Shown here: one piece after another, positions 27,001 to 38,080 of the stretch
How the letters are laid out: every line of letters starts with the position of its first letter
How positions within the stretch are numbered: position 1 is the first letter of the stretch
From: Vibrio sp. 10N.286.49.B3
GTDB taxonomy: Bacteria > Pseudomonadota > Gammaproteobacteria > Enterobacterales > Vibrionaceae
Length of the DNA stretch: 64,000 nucleotides
Direction of reading: 5' to 3'
NCBI RefSeq assembly: GCF_002873395.1
Contig: NZ_MCUV01000001.1
Coordinates: 1 to 64,000, forward strand
Made by a program: the position numbers and the translations under genes
Notes under the pieces: model-generated
What the model saw: only the letters and a program-made list of their open reading frames with translations
Database searches by the model: none
What the model was told of the DNA's origin: nothing

Positions 27001-28995
27001 ATGAAATGCCGTTCAAAATTGACATTGATCACTGCTAGCTTATGGCTAGCAGTATCATCTGCTCAGGCTTTAGAAGCCAAACTTGATAAAGATGATCTAC
27101 CTTTATTAACTCCAGAAGCTCAACATGAGACTGCGAGTAAAAGGGTTACATCACGCTTTACCCGTTCTCACTATAAACACTTCAACCTAAACGACGATTT
27201 CTCTAAAGCCATTTTCGAACGCTATATCGAAATGCTGGACTTTAATCGTAATATCTTTACACAGGCTGATATTGACTCTTTTTCTGAGTGGTCGATTCAA
27301 CTCGATGACCAGCTGAAAGTTGGTAATAACCAGATTGCTTTTGATGTTTATAACTTATCAATGCAAAAACGTTTCGAACGCTTTCAATACGCTTTATCTT
27401 TGCTTGATGATGAAATCAAATTCGATGCCGATGAATCCATAGAACTCGATCGTTCAGAAGCTAACTGGCCTCAAAACCAAGCCGAAGTGGATGAGTTATG
27501 GCGTAAGCGTGTTAAGTATGATGCATTGAACTTGAAATTAACTGGTAAAGAGTGGTCTGAAATTCAAGAGACTTTAGCGAAGCGCTACAACAATGCCATG
27601 AAGCGCTTAACTCAATCTCATAATGAAGATGCATTTCAGCTTTATATGAACGCCTTTGCTCGTGAAGTCGACCCTCATACCAGTTATCTTTCGCCAAGAA
27701 ATGCCGAACAATTCCAATCGGAAATGAATCTCTCTTTGGAAGGAATCGGAGCCGTCTTACAAATGACGGATGACTATACAGTTATTCGTTCGCTCGTTGC
27801 TGGTGGACCGGCATCAAGTAGTAAGCAGCTTGGTGAAGGGGATCGCATTGTTGGTGTTGGTCAAGATGGTAAAGAGATCGTTGATGTTATTGGCTGGCGA
27901 CTTGATGATGTTGTTCAATTAATCAAAGGGCCGAAAGGTACTAAGGTTCAGTTGCAAATTTTACCAGAAGGTAAAGATGCTAAGAATCGCGTTGTGACTA
28001 TTGTTCGAGATAAAATTCGTTTAGAAGATCGCGCGGTAAAATCGGAAGTTATAGAAAAAGCGGGTAAAAAAATAGGGGTTCTTGAAGTTCCTAGTTTCTA
28101 TGTTGGCTTAGCAAAAGACACCGATAAACTTATTAGCGAACTGAAGCAGAAAGAGATCGACGGTATTATTGTTGACCTTCGTAACAATGGTGGCGGTGCG
28201 TTAACAGAAGCAACAGCACTCTCAGGGCTCTTTATTGAAAGTGGTCCAGTGGTTCAAGTTCGTGATAGCTACGGTCGCGTCAACGTTAATAGTGACACTG
28301 GTGGAGAAATCAGTTATCAAGGTCCGTTGACTGTTTTAGTTAACCGCTATAGCGCTTCTGCCTCAGAAATTTTTGCTGCAGCAATGCAAGATTACGGTCG
28401 AGCTATTGTACTGGGTGAAAACTCTTTTGGTAAAGGAACGGTACAGCAGCATCGTTCTTTAAGTCATATATATGATCTAGGCGATAAAAAGCTTGGTTAC
28501 GTTCAATATACGATTCAAAAGTTTTATCGAATCAATGGTGGTAGTACACAGAATAAAGGGGTGATTCCTGATATTTCATTCCCAACCGCTATTAATCCTG
28601 CTGAAACAGGCGAAAGTGTTGAAGATAATGCTCTGCCTTGGGATCGCATTGATAAAGCAAAATATGATGTATTACAAGGTAACGAAAAGCAGATCGCGAG
28701 TTTAACAACGCTTCATGAAAAACGTATTGCTTCAGATATGGAGTTTGGCTTTATTGCTCAAGATATTGCTAAATACAAAGCAGATAAAGATGATAACACT
28801 TTATCTCTCAATGAAGCCGTTCGTCAGAAAGAAGCCGATGATGCCGATGAGTTGCGTTTAAGTCGTATTAACCAGCGTCAAAAAGTATTGGGTGAAGAAA
28901 CTTTTGCTCAATTAGACGATGTGCCAAAAGACTATGAAGCTCCAGATAGTTATTTAAATGAATCTGTAGCGATTATGGTCGATATGCTGAAGTAA
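27001..28995 (+). CDS. prc: Tail-specific periplasmic protease Prc (Tsp)
   Basis: The product is 664 aa with an N-terminal signal peptide (cleavage near AQA-LEAK). A PDZ domain lies at about 235-315 (LEGIGAVLQM to IVGVGQDG). The Ser/Lys protease core follows, with the nucleophile in YSASASEIFAA and the lysine in SFGKGTVQQ. A C-terminal DUF3340 region completes it. Prc degrades SsrA-tagged and misfolded periplasmic proteins and trims FtsI and the hydrolase MepS with its adaptor NlpI. It has GGAG upstream and is co-operonic with proQ. Confidence 0.96.
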   Translation: MKCRSKLTLITASLWLAVSSAQALEAKLDKDDLPLLTPEAQHETASKRVTSRFTRSHYKHFNLNDDFSKAIFERYIEMLDFNRNIFTQADIDSFSEWSIQLDDQLKVGNNQIAFDVYNLSMQKRFERFQYALSLLDDEIKFDADESIELDRSEANWPQNQAEVDELWRKRVKYDALNLKLTGKEWSEIQETLAKRYNNAMKRLTQSHNEDAFQLYMNAFAREVDPHTSYLSPRNAEQFQSEMNLSLEGIGAVLQMTDDYTVIRSLVAGGPASSSKQLGEGDRIVGVGQDGKEIVDVIGWRLDDVVQLIKGPKGTKVQLQILPEGKDAKNRVVTIVRDKIRLEDRAVKSEVIEKAGKKIGVLEVPSFYVGLAKDTDKLISELKQKEIDGIIVDLRNNGGGALTEATALSGLFIESGPVVQVRDSYGRVNVNSDTGGEISYQGPLTVLVNRYSASASEIFAAAMQDYGRAIVLGENSFGKGTVQQHRSLSHIYDLGDKKLGYVQYTIQKFYRINGGSTQNKGVIPDISFPTAINPAETGESVEDNALPWDRIDKAKYDVLQGNEKQIASLTTLHEKRIASDMEFGFIAQDIAKYKADKDDNTLSLNEAVRQKEADDADELRLSRINQRQKVLGEETFAQLDDVPKDYEAPDSYLNESVAIMVDMLK

Positions 28996-29021
28996 TATAA
29001 CTCATTGAATATAAAATATAT

Positions 29022-29049
29022 AAAGCGAGCCTGGTGCTCGCTTTTTTTA
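29022..29049 (+). terminator. Rho-independent terminator of proQ-prc
   Basis: Stem AAAGCGAGC, loop CTGGT, GCTCGCTTT followed by T run. Confidence 0.9.
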
Positions 29050-29066
29050 TTTGCGCAAATAAAAAG

Positions 29067-29082
29067 TGTGATTTAGATCAAG
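29067..29082 (+). promoter_or_regulatory. CRP/FNR-like site
   Basis: TGTGATTTAGATCAAG contains GTGAT-N4-ATCAA, one base from the FNR consensus TTGAT-N4-ATCAA. It also contains the strong left half TGTGA of a CRP site. It lies about 60 bases before the secreted-protein gene at 29137, a workable activator position. Confidence 0.45.
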
Positions 29083-29136
29083 TTTTTTAGCTTTATTGTT
29101 TAACTCAATCTAGACTTAAAAAAAAGAGAGGGTTTT

Positions 29137-29826
29137 ATGATGAAATGGATAATGATCGTGTGTGTATGTTTTAGTGTATTTTTGACGAATTTAACCAGTG
29201 TGCAAGCATCCACGCAAAAGCGAGATAATAGTGATCTAACTCAATTTGATTTACCCCTCCTGATTGGCGATTGGTACTTACTCAATCCAAACCCAGAGTC
29301 ATCCAATGAAGATTTCTTAGCGATAAAACTGACGCTTTCTTCAAATTATGATTTTTCTATTGATATCCAAAAGAAAGATTACACTGTTGATCATTGGGAA
29401 GGGTTATTCACCGCCAATACCGACACTATTATTCTTGGTATCAATACGCCTCAGCCCCAAGCCTATAAGTACGATAGTAATCATAATATTTTAGATTTAA
29501 ATGGCGTTCGTTTTACCAAAGCTCTGCCTAATGCATTAGCTGGTATTTGGTCTAGTGAGCATTTAGGTGGTGAGGGCTTGTTAGCCAGTGAAGTTGATCA
29601 AATGGATTTAGTACTGCAGCCTGATTTTGTTTTTATGTTCAAAGTTAGCTCTGACGAAGGGGATGAAGTGGTCCACCAAGGGATCTATTATACCGAAGGC
29701 AACCACCTTGTATTGTTGTACCCTGAAGGTGAACATGAAACAACGTATACCTTATCTCAAGATAAACTGACTTTAGAAGGTGAAGGTGGCGATATGTTTG
29801 CGGTTTTAAATCGAGTGAATAATTAA
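29137..29826 (+). CDS. Secreted protein of unknown function, two similar halves
   Basis: The product is 229 aa with a Sec signal peptide (MMKWIMIVCVCFSVFL, cleavage near VQAS). I do not recognise a family. The mature protein appears to be two beta-rich halves of about 90 residues. Each begins with a G-x-W motif (LIGDWYLL near residue 42; LAGIWSSE near 137) and ends with a hydrophobic strand containing F/V-x-x-R/K or L-N-R. That resembles the lipocalin/DUF-type small beta-barrel layout (GxW start). It is a single gene with a hairpin terminator and a possible CRP/FNR site upstream. Confidence 0.75.
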   Translation: MMKWIMIVCVCFSVFLTNLTSVQASTQKRDNSDLTQFDLPLLIGDWYLLNPNPESSNEDFLAIKLTLSSNYDFSIDIQKKDYTVDHWEGLFTANTDTIILGINTPQPQAYKYDSNHNILDLNGVRFTKALPNALAGIWSSEHLGGEGLLASEVDQMDLVLQPDFVFMFKVSSDEGDEVVHQGIYYTEGNHLVLLYPEGEHETTYTLSQDKLTLEGEGGDMFAVLNRVNN

Positions 29827-29954
29827 CTGTATATAAATACAGTGGTGGCTGTTTTGGTATAAAATAGCCATTTAATTCGCTACCAAGCTTATATGTTGCT
29901 CGTTTTTTCGCCGCTAATGGCATGATATCGTTTGTATATGATAAAATCTGTCAC

Positions 29955-29989
29955 AAAATTGAGGTATTAAACTTAAATACCTCAATTTT
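29955..29989 (+). terminator. AT-rich hairpin terminator
   Basis: Perfect 14-bp stem AAAATTGAGGTATT / AATACCTCAATTTT with 7-nt loop, between the secreted-protein gene and pepN. Confidence 0.75.
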
Positions 29990-30063
29990 ATCCATTTATA
30001 CTTGTTTTCTTAGCAAACTCCCCGTAGAAATATAACTAAGATTAAGCGAACAAGGACTCAGAC

Positions 30064-32670
30064 ATGGCACATACTCCCCAAGCCAAATATCGCAAAGACT
30101 ATCAAGCTCCAACTCATCTCATTTCAGACATTGATCTCACCTTTGACTTACATGACACATCAACATTGGTTACCGCTGTGTCAAGTGTCACACAGCAAAC
30201 AGAGGTAACAACATTATTTTTAGCCGGAGAAAACCTAACTCTAAAAGAGCTAAAAATTAATGGTGAGTTATGGACGGAATATCAATCTAGTGATCTTGGT
30301 TTAACCATTTCTGGACTACCAGCAGAATTTGCCCTATCAATTATTACTCAAGTGAATCCGCAAGCGAATAGTGCATTAGAAGGTTTATATAAATCTGGTG
30401 GTGCATTCTGTACCCAATGTGAAGCAGAAGGTTTCCGTCGTATTACCTATTATATGGATCGACCGGATGTGCTAGCGAAATACACGACAACTGTTATTGC
30501 GGATAAAGCTGAAAACCCGTTTCTCCTTAGTAATGGTAACCGAATTGACCAGGGTGATTTAGACGATGGTCGTCACTGGGTTAAATGGCAAGATCCGCAT
30601 CCTAAACCCGCTTATCTATTTGCTTTGGTTGCTGGTGATTTCGATGTGCAGCGAGATACATTTACTACTAAATCAGGTCGTGATGTTGCGCTAGAGATAT
30701 TTGTTGATAAAGGTAATTTAAATCGAGCTGGGCATGCCATGACATCATTGATTAATTCGATGAAGTGGGATGAAGCACGTTTCAATCTAGAATATGACCT
30801 TGATATATACATGATCGTTGCTGTCGACTTTTTTAATATGGGCGCCATGGAGAATAAAGGTTTAAACGTCTTTAACTCTAAATTTGTTCTAGCTAATGAG
30901 CAAACGGCTACCGATACCGATTATCTAGGGATTGAGGCGGTTATTGGTCATGAATATTTCCATAACTGGACAGGTAACCGTGTTACTTGCCGCGACTGGT
31001 TTCAATTAAGCTTGAAAGAAGGTTTAACCGTTTTTCGTGATCAAGAGTTCTCTTCAGACTTAGGGTCAAGAGCCGTCAACCGAATTAGTAATGTCCGTAC
31101 TATCCGTGGACCTCAATTTGCTGAAGACGCAAGTCCTATGTCACACCCAATTCGCCCAGATAAAGTTATCGAAATGAATAACTTCTATACGTTAACGGTG
31201 TATGAAAAGGGCAGTGAAGTTATTCGCATGATGCATACCCTCCTTGGTGAAAATGCTTTCCAGAAAGGTATGGCACTTTATTTCGAACGCCATGACGGTA
31301 CAGCCGCGACTTGTGAAGACTTTGTTTGTGCAATGGAAAATGCATCAGGTATTGACCTTAGTCAGTTCCGTTTATGGTATAGCCAGTCAGGAACACCCAC
31401 ACTTAAAGTTTCAAGTCACTATGATGCACAAAAACAGTCGTATGCATTAACCATTGAGCAATCTACTGAAGCAACGCATGAGCAAAAAGAGAAACGTGCA
31501 CTACATATCCCATTTGATATTGAGCTCTATGCACCATCAGGTGAGGTGGTGGAGTTACAATGTAACGGTAAGCCAGTACATAACGTATTAGATGTAACAG
31601 AAGAAAAGCAGACGTTCGTATTTGATCAGGTAACTGTCGAGCCTATTCCATCTTTACTGCGTGAGTTTTCTGCACCAGTTAAATTAGAATACAACTATTC
31701 AGATGATGAACTGATTTTCTTAATGAGTCATGCTCGTAATGATTTTGCTCGTTGGGATGCAGGTCAAATACTACTGGGTAAATACATTCGCTCTAATGTA
31801 CTTAATATCCAAAGAGGGGAAGCTTATCAATTAGATGAAGCTGTGATTGATGCATTTCGTGGGATTTTATTAAGTAAAGACTTGGAACCTGCCTTTATTG
31901 CCGAAGTCTTATCATTGCCGAGTCACAATGAAGTATCAGGTTGGTATAAAAAAGTAGACGTTGATGCGATTAGTCATGTTTTACGATGGCTAAAGAAAAC
32001 ATTAGCAGAGGCATTAGTTGATGAATTCACAGCGCTTTACCATCACTTGTCTCAAGAAGAGTACAGTGTAGAGCACCATGCTATTGGTCAGCGCGCATTA
32101 CGCAATATCTGTTTGGCTTTCTTAGCCTATACCAACGCTGGTAATGAACTTGTACTTGAGCAATATCAACAAGCGAATAATATGACAGATACCATCGCAG
32201 CCATGTCCGCAGCAAATGCGTGTCAATTAGCATGTCGTGAAAGCTTAATGCAAGATTACAGCAATAAGTGGCAGCATGACGGTTTAGTTATGGATAAGTG
32301 GTTTGCACTGCAAGGCTCAAACCCTGCGGATAATGTATTAGCTGAAATTAAGACAGCGATGCAGCACTCTGCATTTAGCTTAAAGAACCCAAATCGAACA
32401 CGTAACTTGATTGGTGCCTTCTTAAATATGAACCCAGTACAGTTTCATGCCGTTGATGGTAAAGGTTATCAATTTGCCGGTGAGATCTTGCGACAATTAA
32501 ATAGTAGTAATCCACAGGTTGCTTCACGTTTAATCGATCCATTATTAAAATATCGTCGTTATGATAAAGTTCGCCAAGATCTAATCAAGACGGAATTAGA
32601 GTCGTTACGTGCTATGGATGATCTTGCCAAAGATCTTTTCGAGAAAGTAACCAAGGCACTCGAAGACTAA
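30064..32670 (+). CDS. pepN: Aminopeptidase N
   Basis: The product is 868 aa, an M1-family zinc metallopeptidase of E. coli PepN type. It has the exopeptidase motif MGAMENKGLN, the zinc motif HEYFHNW and the downstream zinc glutamate in LKEGLTVFRDQEF. The Ig-like domain 3 and helical C-terminal domain 4 complete it. It is a cytosolic, broad-specificity enzyme and the main aminopeptidase of many enteric bacteria. AAGGA precedes the ATG by about eight bases. Confidence 0.96.
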   Translation: MAHTPQAKYRKDYQAPTHLISDIDLTFDLHDTSTLVTAVSSVTQQTEVTTLFLAGENLTLKELKINGELWTEYQSSDLGLTISGLPAEFALSIITQVNPQANSALEGLYKSGGAFCTQCEAEGFRRITYYMDRPDVLAKYTTTVIADKAENPFLLSNGNRIDQGDLDDGRHWVKWQDPHPKPAYLFALVAGDFDVQRDTFTTKSGRDVALEIFVDKGNLNRAGHAMTSLINSMKWDEARFNLEYDLDIYMIVAVDFFNMGAMENKGLNVFNSKFVLANEQTATDTDYLGIEAVIGHEYFHNWTGNRVTCRDWFQLSLKEGLTVFRDQEFSSDLGSRAVNRISNVRTIRGPQFAEDASPMSHPIRPDKVIEMNNFYTLTVYEKGSEVIRMMHTLLGENAFQKGMALYFERHDGTAATCEDFVCAMENASGIDLSQFRLWYSQSGTPTLKVSSHYDAQKQSYALTIEQSTEATHEQKEKRALHIPFDIELYAPSGEVVELQCNGKPVHNVLDVTEEKQTFVFDQVTVEPIPSLLREFSAPVKLEYNYSDDELIFLMSHARNDFARWDAGQILLGKYIRSNVLNIQRGEAYQLDEAVIDAFRGILLSKDLEPAFIAEVLSLPSHNEVSGWYKKVDVDAISHVLRWLKKTLAEALVDEFTALYHHLSQEEYSVEHHAIGQRALRNICLAFLAYTNAGNELVLEQYQQANNMTDTIAAMSAANACQLACRESLMQDYSNKWQHDGLVMDKWFALQGSNPADNVLAEIKTAMQHSAFSLKNPNRTRNLIGAFLNMNPVQFHAVDGKGYQFAGEILRQLNSSNPQVASRLIDPLLKYRRYDKVRQDLIKTELESLRAMDDLAKDLFEKVTKALED

Positions 32671-32747
32671 TAACCCTTAATTATTAATAAATAATAGCCA
32701 AATGGATCGAAAGGATCTATTTGGCTTTACTATGTGAATATATCGCT

Positions 32748-32966
32748 ATGAAATACCATTTTTTTCGCTTAAACATTTCCTACCAAGCATTTCTTGCGCA
32801 TTACTCAGGTAGAGCATCCTATGTACAGGTGACGACAGAAGAGGGGCTAAGCTTAAAATTACCCGCCTTTCGTTTTCGTCCGTTACTGACTCATAGAGGT
32901 ATCGAAGGACGCTTCAAGTTAACGACCGATGTGAACAATAAATTCTTACGTTTAGAGATGATATAA
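32748..32966 (+). CDS. DUF2835 family small protein
   Basis: The product is 72 aa, matching DUF2835: FFRLNISYQAFLAHYSGRA, then LPAFRFRPLLTHRGIEGRF and a C-terminal NNKFLRLE. No function is known to me. The frame is open nine codons further up with a TTG start; I use the ATG because the family begins there. The Shine-Dalgarno is weak, so coupling to pepN, which ends about 80 bases upstream, is possible. Confidence 0.75.
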   Translation: MKYHFFRLNISYQAFLAHYSGRASYVQVTTEEGLSLKLPAFRFRPLLTHRGIEGRFKLTTDVNNKFLRLEMI

Positions 32967-33191
32967 CCCATTTAAATACAACAGATTAAAAAGGAACGAA
33001 TTCTTTAAGATAAATATTATGCAATCTCACTCGCACTTCACAATTAAACCTATTAACCTTTAGGTAATAATGTATTTACAATGTAGTCATGCATTATTAG
33101 CGCTTAAGTCTATTGCGTCTGCGGTTAGCATCCGTTTAATGCGATGTTTAAGCCATTCCCTATAAAAACAATACAAATTGTGGAGTGTGTT

Positions 33192-36100
33192 ATGACCGCA
33201 CGAGAAACAGTTGTTCCCGTCCTAATAGAGAAAGTATACCAACTCATTCATGAGAAGTTAGGTGTTACTTATCAGCCACTTGTTACTCAATTAGCCCAAC
33301 ACCTTTTTAATAATATTGCTCAACAAGACTTGCATCACCGCAATGAGTCTGACTTATACGGTGCCGTTGTCAGTCTGTGGCACCACGTCAATGAGAAAAA
33401 AGCGCAGGATATCTCTGTCCGAGTATTTAATCCAACGGTAAGTCAGCAAGGTTGGCAGTCAACGCATACGATTGTTGAAATTGTTGTTCCGGATGGTCCA
33501 TTTCTGGTTGATTCAATCAAAATGGCATTAAGTCGTCTTGAGCGTTCATCGCATCTAATGTTGCATGGTCCGACGCAATTGAAGCGCTCAAAAGCGGGTC
33601 ATGTGGTGGCTATTAATGACGGAAGTGGCGATGTTCAATCCTTATTTCATATTGAAGTGGATAGGTTAAGCAATAAAGAAGAGATGCATGCATTAAAAGC
33701 AGAGCTACTTGATATTTTATTTGATTCAGGCTTAGTGGTTAATGACTGGCAAAAGATGGTTGATCGTTTGCGAGAAGTTACTGATCATGTCGAGCAGCAA
33801 AAAGATCATGCTTTGTTGGATAATAGTCATCATGAAGAAACATTGGCTTTTTTACGTTGGTTAGCAGAGCATAACTTTACTTTTATGGGTTACAAAGAAT
33901 ATGACCTAATTCATGATCATGGGGAAGTCACATTAACCCCAACCCCTGATGATGGTTTAGGGCTGTTTGCTAAGAAAAAGCGAGTGCGAAGTGTTCGACT
34001 TGATGAGTTTGCCGATTCTGCCCGTTTGGAAGCACAAAAGGCATTTAGACTCATCCTCACAAAAGGCAACACCCCTTCGCGTATTCACCGCCCAGCTTAT
34101 ACCGATTATGTTGGAATTAAGAAGTTTGATGAGAAAGGTCGTGTTATTGGTGAGCATCGCTTTACCGGTCTTTATACTTCCTCTGTATATAATCAAGGTG
34201 TTGCCAGCATTCCGTTAATTCGAGATAAAGTCGATCGCATCTTACAAGCGAGTGGCTACCACAAAGGTTCCTATTCTTATAAAGCACTGCATAACATACT
34301 TGAAAATTACCCTCGTGATGAACTGCTTCAAGCTAAAGAGGAAGAGTTACTTGAAGTGGCAATGGGAGTGGTACAGATGCAAGATAGGGACATGCTACGT
34401 CTGTTTGTACGTAAAGACCCCTTTGGACGTTTCTTTAGCTGTATGGTGTATGTAACCAAGGAGCGTTATAACACAGAGCTACGTCGTCAAACTCAACGTA
34501 TCTTTAAGCAATTCTTTGGCTGTCAGCAGGAAGTTGAATTTACCACTTACTTTTCAGAAAGCCCTCTCGCTCGAACGCATTATATTGTCCGCGTTGATAA
34601 CAATAATATGGATGTTGATGTGAAAGTGATCGAACAAAACCTCATGGAAGTGTCATCATCGTGGGATGATCGCCTTTCTCAATCTATTGTGGCTAACTTT
34701 GGAGAGAGCCAAGGACTACCACTTTCAAAAGAGTATATGCGCGCGTTCCCTCGTTCTTATAAAGAAGATGTTATGCCAGGTTCAGCAATGGCTGATATTG
34801 AACGTTTAGAGCACCTTAATGAAAATAATAAACTCGGTATGCTGTTTTACCGAGCTCAAGAAGAAGCAAAAGACTCAAAAGCCGTTCGGTTAAAGCTTTA
34901 TCATAGCGATGAACCTATACACCTTTCAGATGTTATGCCTATGCTCGAAAATTTAGGTTTAAGAGTTATAGGGGAGTCACCTTATGAGATATCGAAAACC
35001 AATGGGCGTACATATTGGATCTTAGATTTCTCTATGCTACATAAAGGCAATGAGGGTGTTGATATTAGTGAGACGCAAGAGCGCTTTCAACAAGCATTTG
35101 CTGCAGTTTGGCATGGTAAGGTAGATAGCGATGGGTTTAATCGTCTTGTCTTAGGGGCAGGCTTAGAGGCTCGAGAAATATCAATTTTACGTGCTTATGC
35201 GCGATATATGCGCCAAGTCGGTTTTCCATTTAGTCAGCAATATATAGAAGATACCCTGTCACATTACCCCGATCTTGCGAAAGCGCTGGTGGATCTGTTT
35301 GTTGGGCGCTTTGATCCGAAATTAAAAAAGAATGTCAATCGTCAAGAAGGGCTGATCAAGAAGATCACCGAGAAGCTTATTGATGTCGAAAGCTTAGATG
35401 ACGATCGTATTATACGCCGTTATATGGAAATGATTTGCGCCACTTTACGTACCAATTACTTCCAACACGATAATAAAGGGCAGCCTAAACCTTGGCTAGC
35501 GCTCAAGATGCAACCATGCTTGATTCCTGAAATTCCTGCGCCGGTTCCTGCCTTTGAAATTTTTGTTTATGCACCTGATATTGAAGGGGTTCATCTACGT
35601 GGCGGCAAGGTCGCTCGAGGAGGGTTACGTTGGTCAGATAGACAAGAAGACTTTAGAACAGAAATACTCGGTCTTGTAAAAGCTCAGCAAGTGAAAAATA
35701 CGGTTATTGTGCCTGTGGGTGCAAAAGGTGGCTTTGTATGTAAGCGTCAATATTTGCTGACAACACGGGATGAGGTTTTTGCCGAAGGTCAACGTTGTTA
35801 TCAGCGCTTTATTCGAGCGCTATTGGATGTCAGTGATAATATCATTGATGGTGTAATCGCCCCTCCGATCGATGTTGTCCGTCATGATCACGATGATCCT
35901 TATCTTGTTGTGGCAGCAGACAAAGGAACGGCAACCTTTTCCGATCTCGCTAACTCCGTTTCTGAGGAATATAACTTTTGGCTCGGTGATGCATTTGCTT
36001 CAGGTGGTTCGAATGGTTATGACCATAAAGCAATGGGGATCACGGCAAAAGGTGCTTGGGAGTCCGTAAAACGTCATTTTAGAGAGATGGGTATTGATTG

Positions 36101-38033
36101 TCAGCAAACCGACTTTACCACGATAGGTGTCGGTGACATGGCTGGAGATGTATTTGGTAATGGTATGTTGTTATCAAAGCATATTTGTTTACAAGCTGCA
36201 TTCAATCATTTGCATATATTTATCGATCCCAACCCTGATGCTGCTATTACTTGGCAAGAAAGAGAACGTTTATTTAATTTACCTCGTTCAAGTTGGGATG
36301 ATTATAACAAAGCACTTATTTCAAAAGGCGGTGGTATATTTTCGCGTCGGGCAAAATCCGTTACCTTGTCACCTGAAATACAATCTATGCTTGGAATTAA
36401 AAAGTCAGCAATGGCTCCAAATGATCTTATTAAAGCGATTCTATTAATGGAAGTGGACCTGTTATGGAATGGTGGGATAGGAACCTATGTTAAATCGACG
36501 TCTGAGAGTCATGTGGATGTCGGTGATCGTGCGAATGATAGCTTAAGAGTTGATGGGAAAGACTTGCGAGCAAAAGTTATTGGGGAAGGTGGCAATTTAG
36601 GTATGACTCAATTAGGTCGTATTGAATATGCCTTAGCTGGTGGTCGTGCTAATACTGATTTTGTTGATAATGTTGGTGGAGTGGATTGTTCAGATAACGA
36701 AGTGAATATCAAAATTTTCTTAAATGGATTAGTCACGAATGGTGATCTGACTGTTAAGCAAAGAAATCATATTCTCGAGTCAATGGAAGATGAGGTTGGT
36801 GAGATTGTATTAGATGATGCTTATTGCCAAGCAGAGTCTATTTCGGTAACAGAAGCGCAGGGGACACAATTAGTAAAAGAACAAATTCGCTTTATTCATT
36901 CAATGGAAAAGTCGGGGCACCTCGATAGGGCACTCGAGTATATCCCTAATGATGAAACTCTGTTAGAGCGTGAGAAACAAGGTTTTGGCTTAACTCGTCC
37001 AGAACTTGCTGTATTGGTTGCTTATGGAAAAATGGTTTTAAAAGAAGACTTAGTTGTGGATGAAATTGTTCAGGATAGCTTTCATGCCAAGCAATTAATT
37101 CAATATTTCCCTAATGAGTTACGATGTCACTATTTGGCACACATGGATAACCATCCACTACGATCGGAAATCATTGCGACGGGTCTTGCAAACCAAATGG
37201 TTAATGAAATGGGATGTAATTTTGTCACTCGTCTACAAGATGAAACGGGAGCAAGTGTTAGTGCGATTGCAAATGCCTATGCGGCTTCTCGAGAAATCTA
37301 TGCTTTTGAAGCTGTTTTTAAGCAAATTCGTCAATTAGATAACAAAGCACAAACGGCAGCTCAATATGAACTTATTTTTCAGGTGAGACGCACTTTACGT
37401 CGGTTATCGCGTTGGATGCTAAGAAATCGTAGCGTTAAGCTCTCTGTAGACTCCCTGATAGAGCTTTATCAACATGATGTCAATGTGATATCAGATAAGC
37501 TCGATAGCATGCTGGTGGCTTCTGAGGTCGATGAGCACAATGCTTTAGCACAGAGTTGGATAGAACAGGGAATAGATAGTCCTTTAGCAAATCATGTTGC
37601 TCGTTTGTCGAGTTTAAACTCAATACTGGATATATCTACAGTATCTCGTGAAAGTGGTAAAAATATAGAACAAGCCGCTAAGTTATATTTCACTTTGGGC
37701 GATAAATTGTCATTGCATTGGTTTTTAAAACAAATTAATAATCAAGCAACGGATAATCATTGGCAGGCACTAGCAAGAGCGGCATTTAGAGAAGATCTAG
37801 ATTGGCAACAAAGACAGCTGACAAAACAAGTTTTAAATTGCACTTGTTCTAATAAGGACTTTGATGTTTTGCAGGCATTAGATAACTGGATGGAGACCAA
37901 TACCGTGTCACTTTGCCGCTGGGAAAGCATTTTAAATGAGTTCAAAGTGGGCTCTGTACATGAATTTGCAAAATTTTCGGTCGCTTTGCGAGAATTAATG
38001 CTATTAAATTTGAATTGTTCTTCAAATAAGTAA
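33192..38033 (+). CDS. gdhB: NAD-specific glutamate dehydrogenase, 180-kDa type
   Basis: The product is 1613 aa, the large L_180 class found in Pseudomonas, Vibrio and relatives. The N-terminal half carries ACT-like regulatory regions. The catalytic part starts near residue 800 ([51 protein letters not shown], then the NAD-domain region [15 protein letters not shown]). A helical C-terminal region follows. It oxidises glutamate to 2-oxoglutarate and ammonia, a catabolic role. The ATG at 33192 has GGAG seven bases upstream; a longer frame starts at 33144. The 225-base gap upstream holds no gene and must carry the promoter. The symbol is the usual one for this class, not verified for this species. 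Confidence 0.93.
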   Translation: MTARETVVPVLIEKVYQLIHEKLGVTYQPLVTQLAQHLFNNIAQQDLHHRNESDLYGAVVSLWHHVNEKKAQDISVRVFNPTVSQQGWQSTHTIVEIVVPDGPFLVDSIKMALSRLERSSHLMLHGPTQLKRSKAGHVVAINDGSGDVQSLFHIEVDRLSNKEEMHALKAELLDILFDSGLVVNDWQKMVDRLREVTDHVEQQKDHALLDNSHHEETLAFLRWLAEHNFTFMGYKEYDLIHDHGEVTLTPTPDDGLGLFAKKKRVRSVRLDEFADSARLEAQKAFRLILTKGNTPSRIHRPAYTDYVGIKKFDEKGRVIGEHRFTGLYTSSVYNQGVASIPLIRDKVDRILQASGYHKGSYSYKALHNILENYPRDELLQAKEEELLEVAMGVVQMQDRDMLRLFVRKDPFGRFFSCMVYVTKERYNTELRRQTQRIFKQFFGCQQEVEFTTYFSESPLARTHYIVRVDNNNMDVDVKVIEQNLMEVSSSWDDRLSQSIVANFGESQGLPLSKEYMRAFPRSYKEDVMPGSAMADIERLEHLNENNKLGMLFYRAQEEAKDSKAVRLKLYHSDEPIHLSDVMPMLENLGLRVIGESPYEISKTNGRTYWILDFSMLHKGNEGVDISETQERFQQAFAAVWHGKVDSDGFNRLVLGAGLEAREISILRAYARYMRQVGFPFSQQYIEDTLSHYPDLAKALVDLFVGRFDPKLKKNVNRQEGLIKKITEKLIDVESLDDDRIIRRYMEMICATLRTNYFQHDNKGQPKPWLALKMQPCLIPEIPAPVPAFEIFVYAPDIEGVHLRGGKVARGGLRWSDRQEDFRTEILGLVKAQQVKNTVIVPVGAKGGFVCKRQYLLTTRDEVFAEGQRCYQRFIRALLDVSDNIIDGVIAPPIDVVRHDHDDPYLVVAADKGTATFSDLANSVSEEYNFWLGDAFASGGSNGYDHKAMGITAKGAWESVKRHFREMGIDCQQTDFTTIGVGDMAGDVFGNGMLLSKHICLQAAFNHLHIFIDPNPDAAITWQERERLFNLPRSSWDDYNKALISKGGGIFSRRAKSVTLSPEIQSMLGIKKSAMAPNDLIKAILLMEVDLLWNGGIGTYVKSTSESHVDVGDRANDSLRVDGKDLRAKVIGEGGNLGMTQLGRIEYALAGGRANTDFVDNVGGVDCSDNEVNIKIFLNGLVTNGDLTVKQRNHILESMEDEVGEIVLDDAYCQAESISVTEAQGTQLVKEQIRFIHSMEKSGHLDRALEYIPNDETLLEREKQGFGLTRPELAVLVAYGKMVLKEDLVVDEIVQDSFHAKQLIQYFPNELRCHYLAHMDNHPLRSEIIATGLANQMVNEMGCNFVTRLQDETGASVSAIANAYAASREIYAFEAVFKQIRQLDNKAQTAAQYELIFQVRRTLRRLSRWMLRNRSVKLSVDSLIELYQHDVNVISDKLDSMLVASEVDEHNALAQSWIEQGIDSPLANHVARLSSLNSILDISTVSRESGKNIEQAAKLYFTLGDKLSLHWFLKQINNQATDNHWQALARAAFREDLDWQQRQLTKQVLNCTCSNKDFDVLQALDNWMETNTVSLCRWESILNEFKVGSVHEFAKFSVALRELMLLNLNCSSNK

Positions 38034-38041
38034 ATAATACA

Positions 38042-38069
38042 GCCCCGTTTATAACGGGGTTTTTTTCTT
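38042..38069 (+). terminator. Rho-independent terminator
   Basis: Stem CCCCGTT, loop TATA, AACGGGG and a T run, between the glutamate dehydrogenase gene and pyrD. Confidence 0.9.
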
Positions 38070-38080
38070 TCGGAGGCACA

